Shown here: positions 1 through 11,603 of the stretch, one piece after another
How the letters are laid out: each line of letters starts with the position of its first letter
Position numbering within the stretch: the stretch's first letter is position 1
NCBI RefSeq assembly: GCF_009870125.1
Contig: NC_046683.1
Span: forward strand, 57,179,869 to 57,243,868
Length of the DNA stretch: 64,000 nt
DNA from: Drosophila pseudoobscura
Taxonomy: Eukaryota > Arthropoda > Insecta > Diptera > Drosophilidae
Reading direction: 5' to 3'
Notes under the pieces: model-generated
Database searches by the model: none
Told to the model about the DNA's origin: nothing
What the model saw: only the letters and a program-made list of their open reading frames with translations
Position numbers and translations under genes: made by a program

Positions 1-228
1 AAAGATCTGTGCGGCGGCAGTGTCTGGCACGACGAACGTCTGTGTCTGCTGCTGCTCCAATGTTTGCGTTGATTCATTGGCTTCGTACCCACCTGCTGCC
101 TGTCGGATGGCGGTGCCCTCGCCGGTTGACTGGGTTTTTGTGCGTCGTCACCATCGGGCGAGCCATCGTTCCATGTTCCCATCACCGCTGGTTGTGCTGG
201 TGTTGTGGCTCGTTCTCTGGCTGTTTGT

Positions 229-297
229 TATATAAGTAGCATGCGTCGGTGGCATAACCGAATCATTCTGTTGGGGCATCTCGTGGCGAACAAGACG
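229..297 (+). promoter_or_regulatory. Core promoter of the Gly-rich gene
   Basis: A TATATAAG box at 229-236 is followed by an initiator-like TCATTC at 263-268 and a DPE-like AGACG at 293-297, about one base off canonical spacing. The ATG is ~78 nt downstream of the putative start site. Confidence 0.45.
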
Positions 298-342
298 CAA
301 AATACGGTTCAGAAAAACAATAGAGAGAACAAATCGAAAACC

Positions 343-1434
343 ATGCGAAGTGATTGCTTAATTTTGGCTCTGGGCCTGGTGCTGCTGGTGGGATCTGTGG
401 CCGGAAAATCCTCATCGCTGTCCGATGGAGACCGGGACCAGTGGGTGTGGCGCTCCTACAACCGACAGCAGCGATCCTTTCGCGACGGAGGAGGCGACAT
501 CGGCAGGAGTAGAAGCGCCGCCATAAGGAATTCGTACGACAACAAGCTGAGACGAGAGCCCACCACGCGCAGACCGTTGCCTGGAGAGCCCGAGAACGAT
601 GAGATCGAGGACTATGCGGATGCGGTGGATCCCAACCGGGCATCCCAGGACACCACTACTCCCAATGTGGGCACGCGGCAGTACAATCCGTACGGGGGAC
701 AGCCGAATGCGGGCCAATTTGGCGGATCGGGACTCTCTGGAGGATATGGCGGCAGTCCGGGAGTTCTTGTTGGACCGGGAGGACCCACTGGAATCATTGG
801 ACGGCAGCCCTTGTATCCGTCTCCCTACCAGCCGGGCTATGGGGGATTCAACGGAGCCCAGAACGGCATTGGAGGATATCCGGGCGGAATCTATGGCGGA
901 GCATCAGGTGCAGGACTCCAGGGCTATCCAGGAGCCTCTGGAGCGGGCTATCCAGGTGGCAGTCTAGGAGGAGCCTTTGGCGGCTACCCCAGCAACGGCC
1001 TGGGCGTCGGGCAGTTCTCTGGCGTGGGACAGCAATTCCCAAGCGGCGGACAGTTCTCTGGCGTTGCACAGCAGTTCCCTGGCGCTAGCCAATTCCCTGG
1101 CTCGGGCGGACAATATCCCTTCGGGGGATCCTACCCAGGAGGAGATTTCAACGGCAATCAGTTTGCAGGTCAGTTCCCGGGCAACGGGGGACAGCAGTAT
1201 CCCTCGAATCAGTTTGGCGGCGGCGGACCGCAGTACACCGAGGGCTATGGTCTGGCCGGAGGACTGGGTCTCGGACAGCTGGGCATCGGAGGGGCAGGAG
1301 GAGGTCCCTATGGAGGCGGAAACTTTGGCTTTGATGAAAAGTCCTCCCCACCGGTGGTGGCCGAAGGCAAGAGCGCCAAGAGTGTGGATGCGGCGCCCAG
1401 GAACGTGAACGATAAGCTAAGCAAGAAGATCTAG
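343..1434 (+). CDS. Gly/Pro-rich secreted protein, unrecognised
   Basis: Single-exon reading frame of 363 aa starting at ATG 343. Residues 1-21 form a clear signal peptide (hydrophobic LILALGLVLLVGSVAG core), so the product is probably secreted. Residues ~22-110 are charged and Arg-rich; from ~120 to 330 the protein is low complexity, rich in Gly, Tyr, Pro and Gln, with repeated GGYPG-like and QFSGV/QQFPG-like units; the tail is Lys-rich. This resembles cuticle, chorion or silk-like matrix proteins, but I recognise no specific family. The longer in-frame extension upstream opens with GTG and has no signal peptide, so I prefer 343. The gene probably lies inside an intron of the K+ channel gene on the other strand. 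Confidence 0.75.
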   Translation: MRSDCLILALGLVLLVGSVAGKSSSLSDGDRDQWVWRSYNRQQRSFRDGGGDIGRSRSAAIRNSYDNKLRREPTTRRPLPGEPENDEIEDYADAVDPNRASQDTTTPNVGTRQYNPYGGQPNAGQFGGSGLSGGYGGSPGVLVGPGGPTGIIGRQPLYPSPYQPGYGGFNGAQNGIGGYPGGIYGGASGAGLQGYPGASGAGYPGGSLGGAFGGYPSNGLGVGQFSGVGQQFPSGGQFSGVAQQFPGASQFPGSGGQYPFGGSYPGGDFNGNQFAGQFPGNGGQQYPSNQFGGGGPQYTEGYGLAGGLGLGQLGIGGAGGGPYGGGNFGFDEKSSPPVVAEGKSAKSVDAAPRNVNDKLSKKI

Positions 1435-1608
1435 GATCCAGGACCCACGATCCAGGATCAGGAGATCCCTTAGACGTACTCCCACCCCGCCCGTCAGTTG
1501 TAAATAGAACCCCACTGTCCCTACTATTTTTTTTGCTTAGTTATAGTTCCTAGACCTAGAAACGAATCGAATCGAATAAATCATTAGAGCGAAGAGCCCG
1601 AGACCCAC

Positions 1609-2121
1609 CTATCGTTGTGATCACAATGATCGAGTAGAAGAGGGAGCCGGCAAAGGTCCATTGCGACTTGCGCAGATCCTCGTCCCCGTCCCAGCCATCC
1701 GCCTTGATGGCCGTGAGGATCTGCTTCTCGAAATTGGCCAGATGTTTGCTCACATTCGCCATCCAGTCGCTTTCCCTCAAGACCAGGGCATCGTCCGACA
1801 AGAGCCAAATGTTCTCCGTGAGATTGAAGCGAAGGTTCTGAATGTCGCGCTTGACCTGAAGGAAGGAGGGATTAGATATCAGGGGAACCAAGATGTTGTA
1901 TAGAATGGCTGTACCTCCAGTTCATGTGGTCGCTCCAAGTGCTGGAAGAGATACGCGCCTCCGACGCAGTAGGAGACCACCAGGAGGACGAGCAGGACAT
2001 GCGACACAATGCAGGTGATGATCTTCCATGAGAAACAGATGGCCGCCACACAGCGTCCGCGTTCGGGTTTTGCCGGTTCCACCATGTGCGCCGGCAGAGA
2101 TTGGGCCCGTCTACCCGACAT
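1609..2121 (-). CDS. Two-pore-domain K+ channel, N-terminal exons (partial)
   Basis: Two coding exons are visible: 1915-2121 (ATG at 2121, 69 codons) and 1609-1855, joined in phase 0 by a ~59 nt intron. The protein has a cytosolic N terminus, a first membrane segment at residues ~33-58, an extracellular cap region with an NLT glycosylation site near residue 80, and a pore helix (FAGSLFYSIIVITTIG) ending in the first TIG of the selectivity filter. The donor GTGGGT at 1608 splits the Gly codon, so YG and the rest (M2, P2, M4) lie further along the minus strand and almost certainly beyond the left edge. The order TM1, large cap loop, pore is typical of K2P/TWIK channels, which carry background K+ leak at the plasma membrane. 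I cannot assign the fly paralogue. Confidence 0.82.
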
Positions 2122-4236
2122 GGCTACGCGATTGGACCGCTTGGACCCTCCTCTTGGCCTAATTTATCGCTTGGCTGATCATAAATTATGCGTGGAAAAG
2201 AAACGAAAACGAAATCGAGAAAGAAAACCAAATTAAGGACAAGAAACCGCAGAAGCAGACGTAGACGGAGACGGAGACGCTCGATTATTTGTCTAAATAA
2301 ATATTTATTTATGTGGGTTGTTGGGTCTGTTGGCTCTGTTGGGGGGCAAGGCCGAAGATGAGCGGAAAGAGAGAGACAGAGAGAGATATATCGAGAGAGG
2401 CTGAGGCTGAGGCAGAGGCATGGAGCGGAGAGGCGACTCCATGGAAAACTATTTTCGTACGCCGGGAGGGGGCATCCAAATAACGCGGACACACGCCTCA
2501 AGAGAACTACTCTTTCGAGTGGTTCTTTCTCGCTGCCTACACTCGTACAACGGGGAGACTACATAACATTTCCGTGCAATTATGAAGTTCGATTGAATGG
2601 AGAATGGGTGTGGATATGGATATAAGTGCTGCCCTAATGATGATTACCAAAACACGTACACGTACGCACGGGGTAACCCGAGTATGAGTATGTGCAATCT
2701 CAATCGCAATGGGAAAATCTGTTTAGTTTTTCAATTTTCCTTTCCATGCTGTGTTTCCACCACTCTCTACTTCCAACAACAACAGAAAATCAAAATCAAA
2801 ACCAAAAAAACAAAAACAAAACACTGCCTGACGACGAATCCGCGCGCAAAGAACCGACCCGGTGATCCGTGAACCGATCCGTACGACTCTCCAACGTTTA
2901 CTGAGGAGCCCACTGGCTGGCGGATGGATCTCAGATCTTGATCTCTCGATATACGGTTTTATTTTTGGTCTTACTCGAAGCTCTCTTTTGTTTTGTTTTT
3001 CTTTTTTTGGAAAATCTTGTTCTGTTTTGTTTGGTTTACTCATGTGGATCCACCGACTGATGGGTGGATCGGCGCATCAGGTGGACCGTTGGATCAGGTG
3101 GAATTCGGGCGGGCTTTTTTTGGCGGGGTCTTCCGAAATCACTTTTCAAAGGGCAGACGATCGGGCGTGTTCAATTTCGCTGAATTTCGCGGGAGTACCC
3201 GGTACTCAGTCAGCATACGGAAAAGGGACTAAGGGATATCTTTCCGCGATTTCTCTCAATTTTTCTAGCACTTGTCATGAAAGATGGTAAAACCTAGAGA
3301 TATTTATATTCTAATGTTAATCGTTTATCGACTGTCTAGACTGACTAGACCATTGGGTGCTCTATTTTATTCGAATTTTAGAATATTTTACATGTCCCCC
3401 ATCTGTCTCGCTCTCGCTCTTTCACTCTTCACACCAACACCAGCCAATCTATCGTGAACCCCGCCTTTAGAGCGGGCACACTTCACGATTAAGAGTGGGA
3501 GAGAGGGAGAGAAAGAAAGAGAGAGAGAGAACGAGACTGCCTAGGCGCGTGGAAGGGGTAGTCTAGCCACTCTAAATGGATTTCCTTCATTCTGGCCATA
3601 ATAATGATCCGTTCTATATCCAGTTTCCAGTCTGATAGAATCCACAGCCGCCTCAAATACTCCTCGAGTATCTCTGATGGAAAAGTATGAGACATGTTGT
3701 AACATCCACCTACAAGGAAACTCCTCTCTGGTGGCCTTCCTTGACTTTGGGCTTCAAGGAAAAGGCACTGATGTGTCGGTTAATGCCCATTAATGCCCAA
3801 AAATATCTGCAATGCGAACTACGCGGGTCTGTGTGATAACTGGTCGTTGATTCCCCACCAGAGAAATAATAAGAAAATCCTGAATCGTGAAACTCTATAA
3901 ACGCATATTCTGTACTTAATTTTAAAACTTTTTTGTAAATAAATTCCCACACGAATAAAGTAAAATATACTTTAATTTAATCATTATAATTTCTGCATTT
4001 AAATCAGGGACTTAGCCATCTTTTTCCTTGCAGATTGCCACACCTGTTCCTGGGCTTTGTGCTTTGTTGAACATTGGTGAGTACTTTGTTTCATATCGTA
4101 TATTGCTTATCTACTAAAACCGTTTATGGCCAATCGACTGCTTCAGTTCGTGCTACATCATCGTTACTTATGATAAGAGTGGACTGCAGTTTGTGTGGCT
4201 ATATTTAGGCGCCCAGTCGGAGGGGGTGTATGGGCC
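2122..4236. other. Intergenic region, no gene seen
   Basis: 5' flank of the K+ channel and 3' flank of the first CRAL-TRIO gene. It contains GA-rich stretches (2365-2405, 3493-3532), CT-rich stretches (3405-3425) and T-rich tracts, which could be GAGA-factor type promoter sequence. Several 60-140 codon open frames here have no conserved features or splice logic. Confidence 0.4.
3493..3532. repeat. GA-rich microsatellite
   Basis: An imperfect (GA)n/(GAAA)n purine run. GAGA-rich DNA is common in fly promoters, but no gene start is tied to it here. Confidence 0.7.
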
Positions 4237-5309
4237 TCAGTCAACATTCAGTTGCCTGAACGAGCCCTGCAGCCCGAAGAGGCTCTCGAAATCGACGGCT
4301 TTGCCCAGCCGCAGGCTCTCGTCGGTGCCGTAGTTGTTCTCCTCCTCCCAGAAGCCTCTGTACGCGAGAATGCGCTGCTCCCACTCGGCGATGATCTCCG
4401 GAATGGAACCGTTCTCCCCTCCGTACTCGACGGGTAGATACTTCTTGGGCACTTGCTCGTAGAGGGCCTCCCACTTGCTTCCGTGGACATAGAGCTAAAG
4501 AAAGAGGTTGATATCGATTAAATATCGATTGGGCTTCGATTGTAGATCAGAGACTTACGCGTCCCTGCTGCTTCTTGGACAGCATGGGCTTGACCATATT
4601 GAAGATGGTCTCAAAGCCCCCGGGAGTGTTGATGAAGTGCACGCCTTGGGGTCGCAGGGGCAGTGCCTCCTCCTGGAAGACGGTCATCTTCTTGGCAAAT
4701 GCCGGTGTCATGTGCAGGAAGTGTGCTGTGGTGACATTGGCCAGATCCAGTATGGAGACCATGCCGTTGACAATGGCCACATCGTCCTCGTTCAGCATGA
4801 TCTGTTGCATGAGTCCCGCCGCGTGATTCACCTCCTGAAAAGTGTACTTGCTCGGATCGTACACGGCCTGTCGCAGGAGTGCTATGCGCGGACCATTGTC
4901 GTTCAGGGGACGCGGCAACAGAATAATGGCTCTTTAGAGGGAGATCCGAGATCGATGAGTACTTTGGGACTGGCAGGGGCTTCGGCCTCCCTCCCGGAAC
5001 TCACCCCAATCGAAAGATCTCCAACATCTTGTCCACATCCACATTGTGGGCCGCATAGAAATCCGGGTATTTGGTGCGCAGCGTATAGAACCGATCGATC
5101 TTGGACTTGGTTCGCTCCAGGCTGTACTTGCAGCCGCGGAGGAAGTTCACCAGCGTCTGATCGTCCGTGCGGGCCTTAAGGTGGGGCTGCTGGCGGATCC
5201 ACTCCCTCAGGGCGGCAATGTCATCCTCAATCTTCTCGGGAATCTCGTTCAGCTTCTCCACGGCATTCTTCTGCAGCTCGGGGCTCAGCGGACGGATGGC
5301 AGGCGGCAT
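4237..5309 (-). CDS. CRAL-TRIO domain lipid-transfer protein (copy 1)
   Basis: Three exons: 5005-5309, 4559-4931 and 4237-4494 (311 aa), with introns of ~64-73 nt and good GTGAGT/GTAAGT donors. The protein has the alpha-tocopherol-transfer-protein/retinaldehyde-binding layout: a CRAL-TRIO N helical bundle (residues ~20-90, with the FLRGCKYSLERTK stretch) followed by the Sec14-like lipid-binding domain (~100-260, including GVHFINTP and KKYLPVEYGG). These proteins bind hydrophobic ligands in the cytosol. I start at ATG 5309 (MPPAIRPLSP) because the neighbouring paralogue begins at the equivalent place; the open frame extends 24 codons upstream but that part is not shared. The specific ligand is unknown. 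Confidence 0.88.
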
Positions 5310-5527
5310 CTTGGGGAGCGCACGGTTCGATTGATCGGCGAACGAACGTCGAGTGGCGACCCCGGCCTTTGTGTGCCTCAAAATGGTAATCGATAAGCTA
5401 TCGTGGATGGATTGAAAGAGTCGATTCGAGTCGAGTCGCTAAGAAAGAGTGTAGCAGCGCTTATCAGAAAGCATTTATTATTGGTTTATGGGGCAGATAG
5501 TACTACTCCTACGGCGAAGGGTTGGCC

Positions 5528-6590
5528 TCAGTCGATGGCCAGCAGGCGGAAGGAGCCATCCACACCGAAGTGACTCTCGTGGCTGTTGCCGGGTAGCCGT
5601 TGCTCCTCCCTCAGCTGCTCGTTGATGCCAAAGATCTGCGTGCCCTCGAAGTAGCTACGATAGCTTCCCAGCTTGGATTCCATTTCCTCTGTCAAGTCCT
5701 GAATAGAGCCCTTGGTTCCGCCATATTCGACTGGTAAATACTCCCGAGAGACGCGCTCAAAGATCGCCTCTGGATCAGCGCTAACAGATACCTTGAAAAT
5801 ACAACAAATAAGAGGAAAAAGAATCCGCAATTAAAGTCTGGGACTTACCCTCTCTCTGATCTTTCCGGGAAACCAGGAGAGCAGTGATTTGAAGCCCGTT
5901 TCGAAGGCCCTCGGGACATTGATGAAGTGAATGCCCTTCTGCCGCGTGGGCATCGCCTCGTCGGCGTAGGCTGAGAATTTGCTAAGGAGCTGCGGCTGGA
6001 GGGCAAACAGATTTGCAGCCGTGACTCCCGTCATGTCCATGATCTCCATATAGCCACTGACAGTGGCATTATCGTCCTCGAGCATCATGATCTCCCCGAA
6101 CATTGAGCCCACGCGAATGATGTCCTGGAACTTGAATTTCTGGGTGTCGTAGGAACCCACTCGAATGATTGTGACGGCAGGACCAGTGTCCCCTTTGTCC
6201 AGGGGAATGCGCAAGATCACACTGCAAGGAGAAGGAGATCTGTAGGAGAACCTTGTCTTGAAGAGGTTTCTTTAGAGCGGTTTACCCCATTCGAATGATC
6301 TCCAGCACCTGAGGATCATCCACCAGTCGATGTTCATTGAAGACCTCCGGTATCACCGCCTGCAAAGTGTAGAACCGATCGATCTTTTGCTTGGCCTTCT
6401 CCAAACTGAACTTTGATCCTCGCAGAAAACTCAGCAGGAACTGATCCTCCATGCAGGCAGAGAGATGCGGCTGCTTCTGCAACCAGATCCTCAATGAGGA
6501 TATGTCCGACTCCACGCGATCGGGGACCTCATTGAGCTCCTCGATGGCAATCTTTTGCAGGCCCGCCGGCAAGGGTCGAAGGAATGTCAT
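5528..6590 (-). CDS. CRAL-TRIO domain lipid-transfer protein (copy 2)
   Basis: Three exons: 6286-6590, 5849-6221 and 5528-5791 (313 aa). Exons 1 and 2 have exactly the same lengths (305 and 373 nt) and phases as in the downstream paralogue, which shows a tandem duplication. The N-terminal helical region has FLRGSKFSLEKAK and the lipid-binding domain carries GIHFINVP and REYLPVEYGG. Divergence between the copies is substantial (the ligand-pocket region differs at many positions), so the duplication is old and the ligands may differ. The start ATG 6590 (MTFLRPLPAG) aligns with the start of copy 1. The 218 bp between the genes leaves little room for a separate promoter; a cluster of ATCGAT motifs lies upstream of each start (near 5388 and 6603). 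Confidence 0.88.
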
Positions 6591-7715
6591 GCTGACTATC
6601 GCGCTATCGATTGCAGACTGCCCAAAAACTGTGCCAAAACAAAAATGACTGATTTCGGTAATGCACTTGCAAGAGCTCCACGAATACACTCGAAATATAT
6701 GTTTATTCAAAGCTAAGGCCGATAAGATCGGACTAATCTAGCGATTAGCAGCGGTCTGGCTAAGTTTTTTGCTCTGACTTCTAAGGCCTGAAAGGAAGGT
6801 CCATTGAATATGGACCTCTGGAGAGCACGGCGGTTCCCATAAACGAATGGCACTTCATGAGAGCTTAGAGGCAAAGCTCTGGCCCATCACACAACATGAG
6901 GAGGCTACTGTGTTCCCATAAACGAATGGCACTTGATAGAATTTCATATAGCTTCAGCTTTAGCCTGTCCTCAGATGAGGAACAAGTTTTTTTTTGCATG
7001 CACATTACTCTTCCCTGAATATATACCATTTTACAGGTATACATCTTGAGTTTTCCGCAACTTTGCGTCCCTGAAATGGGAAAAAATTCAATATTCTGCA
7101 GCAGCATTTCAATCCAGAAAAGGAGAACTGAAAAGTTCCAATTAATCCATATTTCCAGACGTACCCGAAGTTTTTTAGGCTCTTTAATTTCTTATCACCA
7201 TAAACCCTTCATAAAATACTATCTGCATCTGAAAGATAACCCCAGAGACAGTGCTTCCTTCCAAAGATAACGTATCGATATCGGTACGAGTACGACGACG
7301 AGTACGAGTATGTATGTATGTATATATATATATATTTTATTTGTAGCAAAAGAAACATAAAAGAAGTAAAAGTACGCTGCGTTTCACAACAGAAAAAAAA
7401 AATACCTACGCTACTTATTGGCTATGAACCCGCGGTTGAAGCTGCCACCGTAACTACAATTGATCATGAGATATGTATGTATGCGATAAAAAAAAAATAT
7501 ATATATATGTATATATAGTTAAATATATGTGTATGTGTACGATAGATATACGTTTGTATGAATAGTTCTATAAATACGATCCGTTCTGTTCTGTTCTGAT
7601 CCGATCTGATGGGTGTTTCTGTCGTAACCTAAGAGTGTGGCTTGCTATTGCACAGGAGCAGGAATCATGGAGAAAATAGGATCGAGATTCATTCGAGAGG
7701 GGATTTTAGGGAGAA
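6591..7715. other. Intergenic region and 3' UTR of the formin-like gene
   Basis: No credible gene. The word CCCATAAACGAATGGCACTT occurs twice (near 6836 and 6914), part of a short direct repeat. 7284-7340 is a microsatellite of GAGTACGA, TGTA and TA units, and TTTATT near 7336 reads AATAAA on the minus strand, a plausible poly(A) signal for the gene ending at 7716. Confidence 0.4.
7284..7340. repeat. Compound microsatellite
   Basis: Successive short units: (GTACGA)n-like, (TGTA)n and (TA)n, followed by T-rich DNA. A similar (TA)n tract lies at 7490-7525. Confidence 0.7.
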
Positions 7716-10700
7716 TCAGTAGAGGCCACATGGAAGATCCGTCACCTTGGACATCGATCCCTGGGTGTAGGAGCGCGTGCGCGACGCGGGACTCTGTCCG
7801 GGCATCGTCACTCCCACCGGTGGCTCCTGGTGCATCCTCATGGCCGGATTGCTGCTGAAGTAGATCTGCTGGTTGCTGCGCGACTTCTCCCTGCCGATGA
7901 TGGCCGCCTCGTTGAGAGCCTCGTGGGCGCCGCCGCTGGAGGAGGAGGCAAAGGCCGCCTCCAGGCGCTCCACATTCTTGGTGACGCGACGGGCCTGCAG
8001 GGCGGCCGTGATGTCGGGCTTCGGGTACCGCTGCGGCGTGTTCATTCCCGTCATGAAGAAGACGCCGTTGAACTGCTGGGCCGGTGGGGCAGGCGGGGCC
8101 GGTGCTGGTGGCTTCATCTTGTGGGGCACTACCTGGACCTGTACCTGCAGCTGGGGTCCATCCTGGGCGCTCTTTCGCAGGGCCTGCATCGTGGGGTCGT
8201 GCTCGTCGTGCCGTGCATTCATAATGACGTCGAGGAGCTCCCGATTGGTGCTGGCATTGTAGGCCGTGGCGGCGGCATTGGCCTCCGGCATATCGGGGGA
8301 TGGGGAGTCCATGGCGTAGCTCGACGGATGATCCGTCTCGGGGGCATCGTAGTCGGCCTCATCGAAGAAGGTCTGCATGGCGGCCAGTCGTTCGGCAGCC
8401 GCTGGATCCCCCGGATGATGCAACAGCATCCCGTAGTCGGAGCCACCCTCCTGCTCGGAGCAATCGGTGCGGGGCACGAGATGCGCCAGGGAGCGGGATT
8501 TCCTCGGAGGCTGCGGCACAATGTTCACCGGGACAATGTCCTGTTCCACGGGAGGACGATGCCGTGACTTTTGCTGGCTGCTGCCGATCTGCTTCTCCGC
8601 CTCGCTGACGATGTTGTCCAGCTCCTCGATGACGTCCTCAATGGTGGCCGCATCGTCCTCGTCCTCGTCCACGGGGATCTTCAGCGACTTGTGATGCTGA
8701 TTCTTCGCTGCCTTCGAGGGCAGCACCATGATGGGCACTGGACTGAGAGATGCCCCCGTCTCGGAGCTACTGATGCCCTCGTCCTCGTGCTCCGAACAGC
8801 TCTGCTTCGTGGTCTTTCCCGGGGGCGGCACCTGTCGTGGCAGTGCCACCGGCTGGTGCGACTCCACCGGCTTGAAGTTGGACTCCTGCTGCGCCCCTTG
8901 CAGGCGGAAGATCTCCCTCTGGAGCTCTGCGCATCGCTCCTGCAGACGCCGCTCCATGGACGTAAGAACGGCCTTCTCCTCGTGTAGGATCTGCACGCGA
9001 CGCTCGAGGATCACCATTTGGCTGCGGGTGCGATCCGCATCGCGGGCCTGGGCCATCATCTTGTCGACGTCGATGTGGAGCTCGTTGAAGCGCTTCACCT
9101 CCGCCCGCAGGCTGTCCAGCCAGGGCGAGGAGGAGGAGATGGTCCGCGCCAGAGTGCTGGGATCGAGACCCGCTTGGAAGAGCTCCGCCTGGATGTAGAG
9201 ACGCTGCTGAATGCTCACCGCACTCTCGATGAATGTGTTGAGGAATCTGCCGAGAGGGGGGATTAGGGACACTTGGAGACCTTCATCTTCAGGTATTTGA
9301 TGGCTTTACTCACTTGACACCTGCACACTGGAGCTCCCCGGATCCCCCGCCGCTGTTGAGGATCCCCACCAGCAGGCGGAAGCGCACGGGTTCACTGCAA
9401 CGCAATCGAAGCGTGGACATGGCCTCCGAGACGGCTGTGTGTCCCGCGGTGGCGATCTTCTGGCTGCCACTCCCACTGCCAAAGGGCTGGCGGTCGCAGG
9501 CGGAGGCCAGCAGCTGCAACGCGAGGATCCGCGCACGAATGCCCTGCCCCGTGGCCGAGGAAGCAAGCGGCATGAGGCCCACAGGCGTGTTCCCTAAACG
9601 GGCTATGGCATCCAGCGATCGAGAGCAGCAGATGCTCAGGCATTGGCTGTAAATGGAGAGCGATTAAGGATTACGGACTACCGATTGCGTGGGAGAGGTG
9701 GGACTTACAGGCAGGAGAGCTCATCGAGCAGTGCCCGGCGCTGGTAGCTCTGCGGATTGCGGGACATGGCCAGAGAATTGCTGGCTCCTGGCACTGGGGC
9801 CGGGGCATTGCTCGCCTGCGCCATTTGGATGGCCCGCAGGACCTCCAGGAGATGGCTAATCCCATCCGATGGCGTGGCCACGAACTCTTGAACGAAGCTG
9901 CAAGCAAGAAGAAGAGCCTTAGAGGATGAGGCAAGTGGTAGAGGGAAGAGCACCTCACCTGGGAAAGGATACCCTTAGATCAGCCCTCAGTTTGGTCAGC
10001 AGATCCGTGATGGAGCCAAACTGTCGGAGCGACATCTCGCTGTCGCTCTCCGGCGGTGCAGGAATGGGAGATCTGCAAGGAATCGCAAGGAAATGGTAGG
10101 AGATCGTATCTGCATGGAGAAGGATTATATCCCTACTTGTATTCCGAATGCTTTGCTGGCAGTGTGGAGGATCTGTAGGTCTCCTCCTTGGCACTGGGCG
10201 TGGTGCAGACGTCGTAAATGGACTTCATTTTCGAGGCACTGCTTCCTTTGGTGAACTTTCGCAGCGAGAGCACATAATCCTCGGGATTGTACACCGGTGG
10301 TCGTTGATTTTCCTTTCATTAGAGAAGTAGAGAGACAGATCTTAAGTATGTTTTGTGCAGGGGAGGGGCAGCACTCACTTTGCTGTAGACCGGCGCCTGG
10401 GGCCAGCTCTGTTCGGAGCCAGCCATCTTGTAGGAGGCCAAAGATCCATTGAGGCTACTGCCACCGCATTTCTGTGTCCCCGAGGCGGTGCTGGAGCTGC
10501 CGCCAGCAGCTGCCTTCGAAGCGGCCGCAGGGGGTGGCGGCGGTGCCATCTTCGAGGCAGTGTCGTGGCAGACACTGGGAGCCATCTGGAACGAGTGTCC
10601 CCCGAGGTGTCCCCTGTGCTGCTGGTGCTGCTGGTGGTGTTGGTGCCGGTGTCGCTGCAGCGTTGAGCTGTCACTGCAATAAACGGAAAAGCCATCGGGT

Positions 10701-11567
10701 GGAGTCAATTAATGTACTCGTACGTGCCTCACATCAAAGAACTTGAATTTGCATTCACATTGGACTATAAATAATCCCCAGAGCCAGTTGGGGGGATTGC
10801 ATAGAGGATAGAGGATGGGGCGGATAGGTTTTGGGAACACGTAACGCACCGGAAAAACAAGCCGTTAAGTTTATTGAACATATTTCTACGACTATTTAAA
10901 GCAAAAGAGTTATCTAGTCTCTGTGGCAGGTTGCCACAGGTTGCCGCAGGTTGCCACAGGTTGCAGTCGCTGCAGATTGGAGTCTGGTTTACAGGTGTCT
11001 TGGATATACCCGCTGGAGGAGTATGTTGTGGCATGTGGGCTGTGGGCCCGTTTCCTAACCATCCACTGATCGAACGAACGATCGAATGATTTCTGATTTG
11101 TGACATTCGTTGATTCGTTATTTAATTTTCGGCCCAAAAGAAAGACACACACTTTCACTCGCCCCATCCCCATCCCCATCCCCATAAAAGAGAGACATTG
11201 GGAGATACCGTTACCGTTGCTGGGTGGCTGTGCTGTGTTGTGATTTGTGCTGCCACAATATGTGGCACCGTTAAGCCAAGCCAATGAGTGGCTATGCAAA
11301 TGCAAATGCAAATGCCACTGATACCCGTACTGGCATTGTCTGTTGCTATTCGATTGCCGGGGAATTATGACGTGCATCAATCAGCCATCAATCAGTCACG
11401 TACCATCGATGCATTGGCATTCATTCATTCAGTCGATCGATCGTTCGATGGAGTGGAGTGGAGGTGCCACCAATTGGATTCTTTCATCAGGTGTGCCTGT
11501 GCCCCTGAACACACACGGCTGACGCAGACACTGAGGCAGCCCCCAGGCTTGAGTCTTGATTATTGAG

Positions 11568-11603
<36 letters not shown>

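Noticed and set aside
7830-8567. 245-codon plus-strand frame
   Set aside because: It is the complement of the large last exon of the formin-like gene; no domain and no start or splice context.
7716-9272. Reading the last exon of the formin-like gene as an independent gene starting at 9272
   Set aside because: The first residues upstream of FLNTFIESA are intronic; an acceptor at 9247 joins it in frame to the FH3 exons.
10319-10708. Start codon for the formin-like gene at 10708
   Set aside because: That codon is TTG, and a strong acceptor (TTTATTGCAG) immediately precedes 10673, so this is an internal exon.
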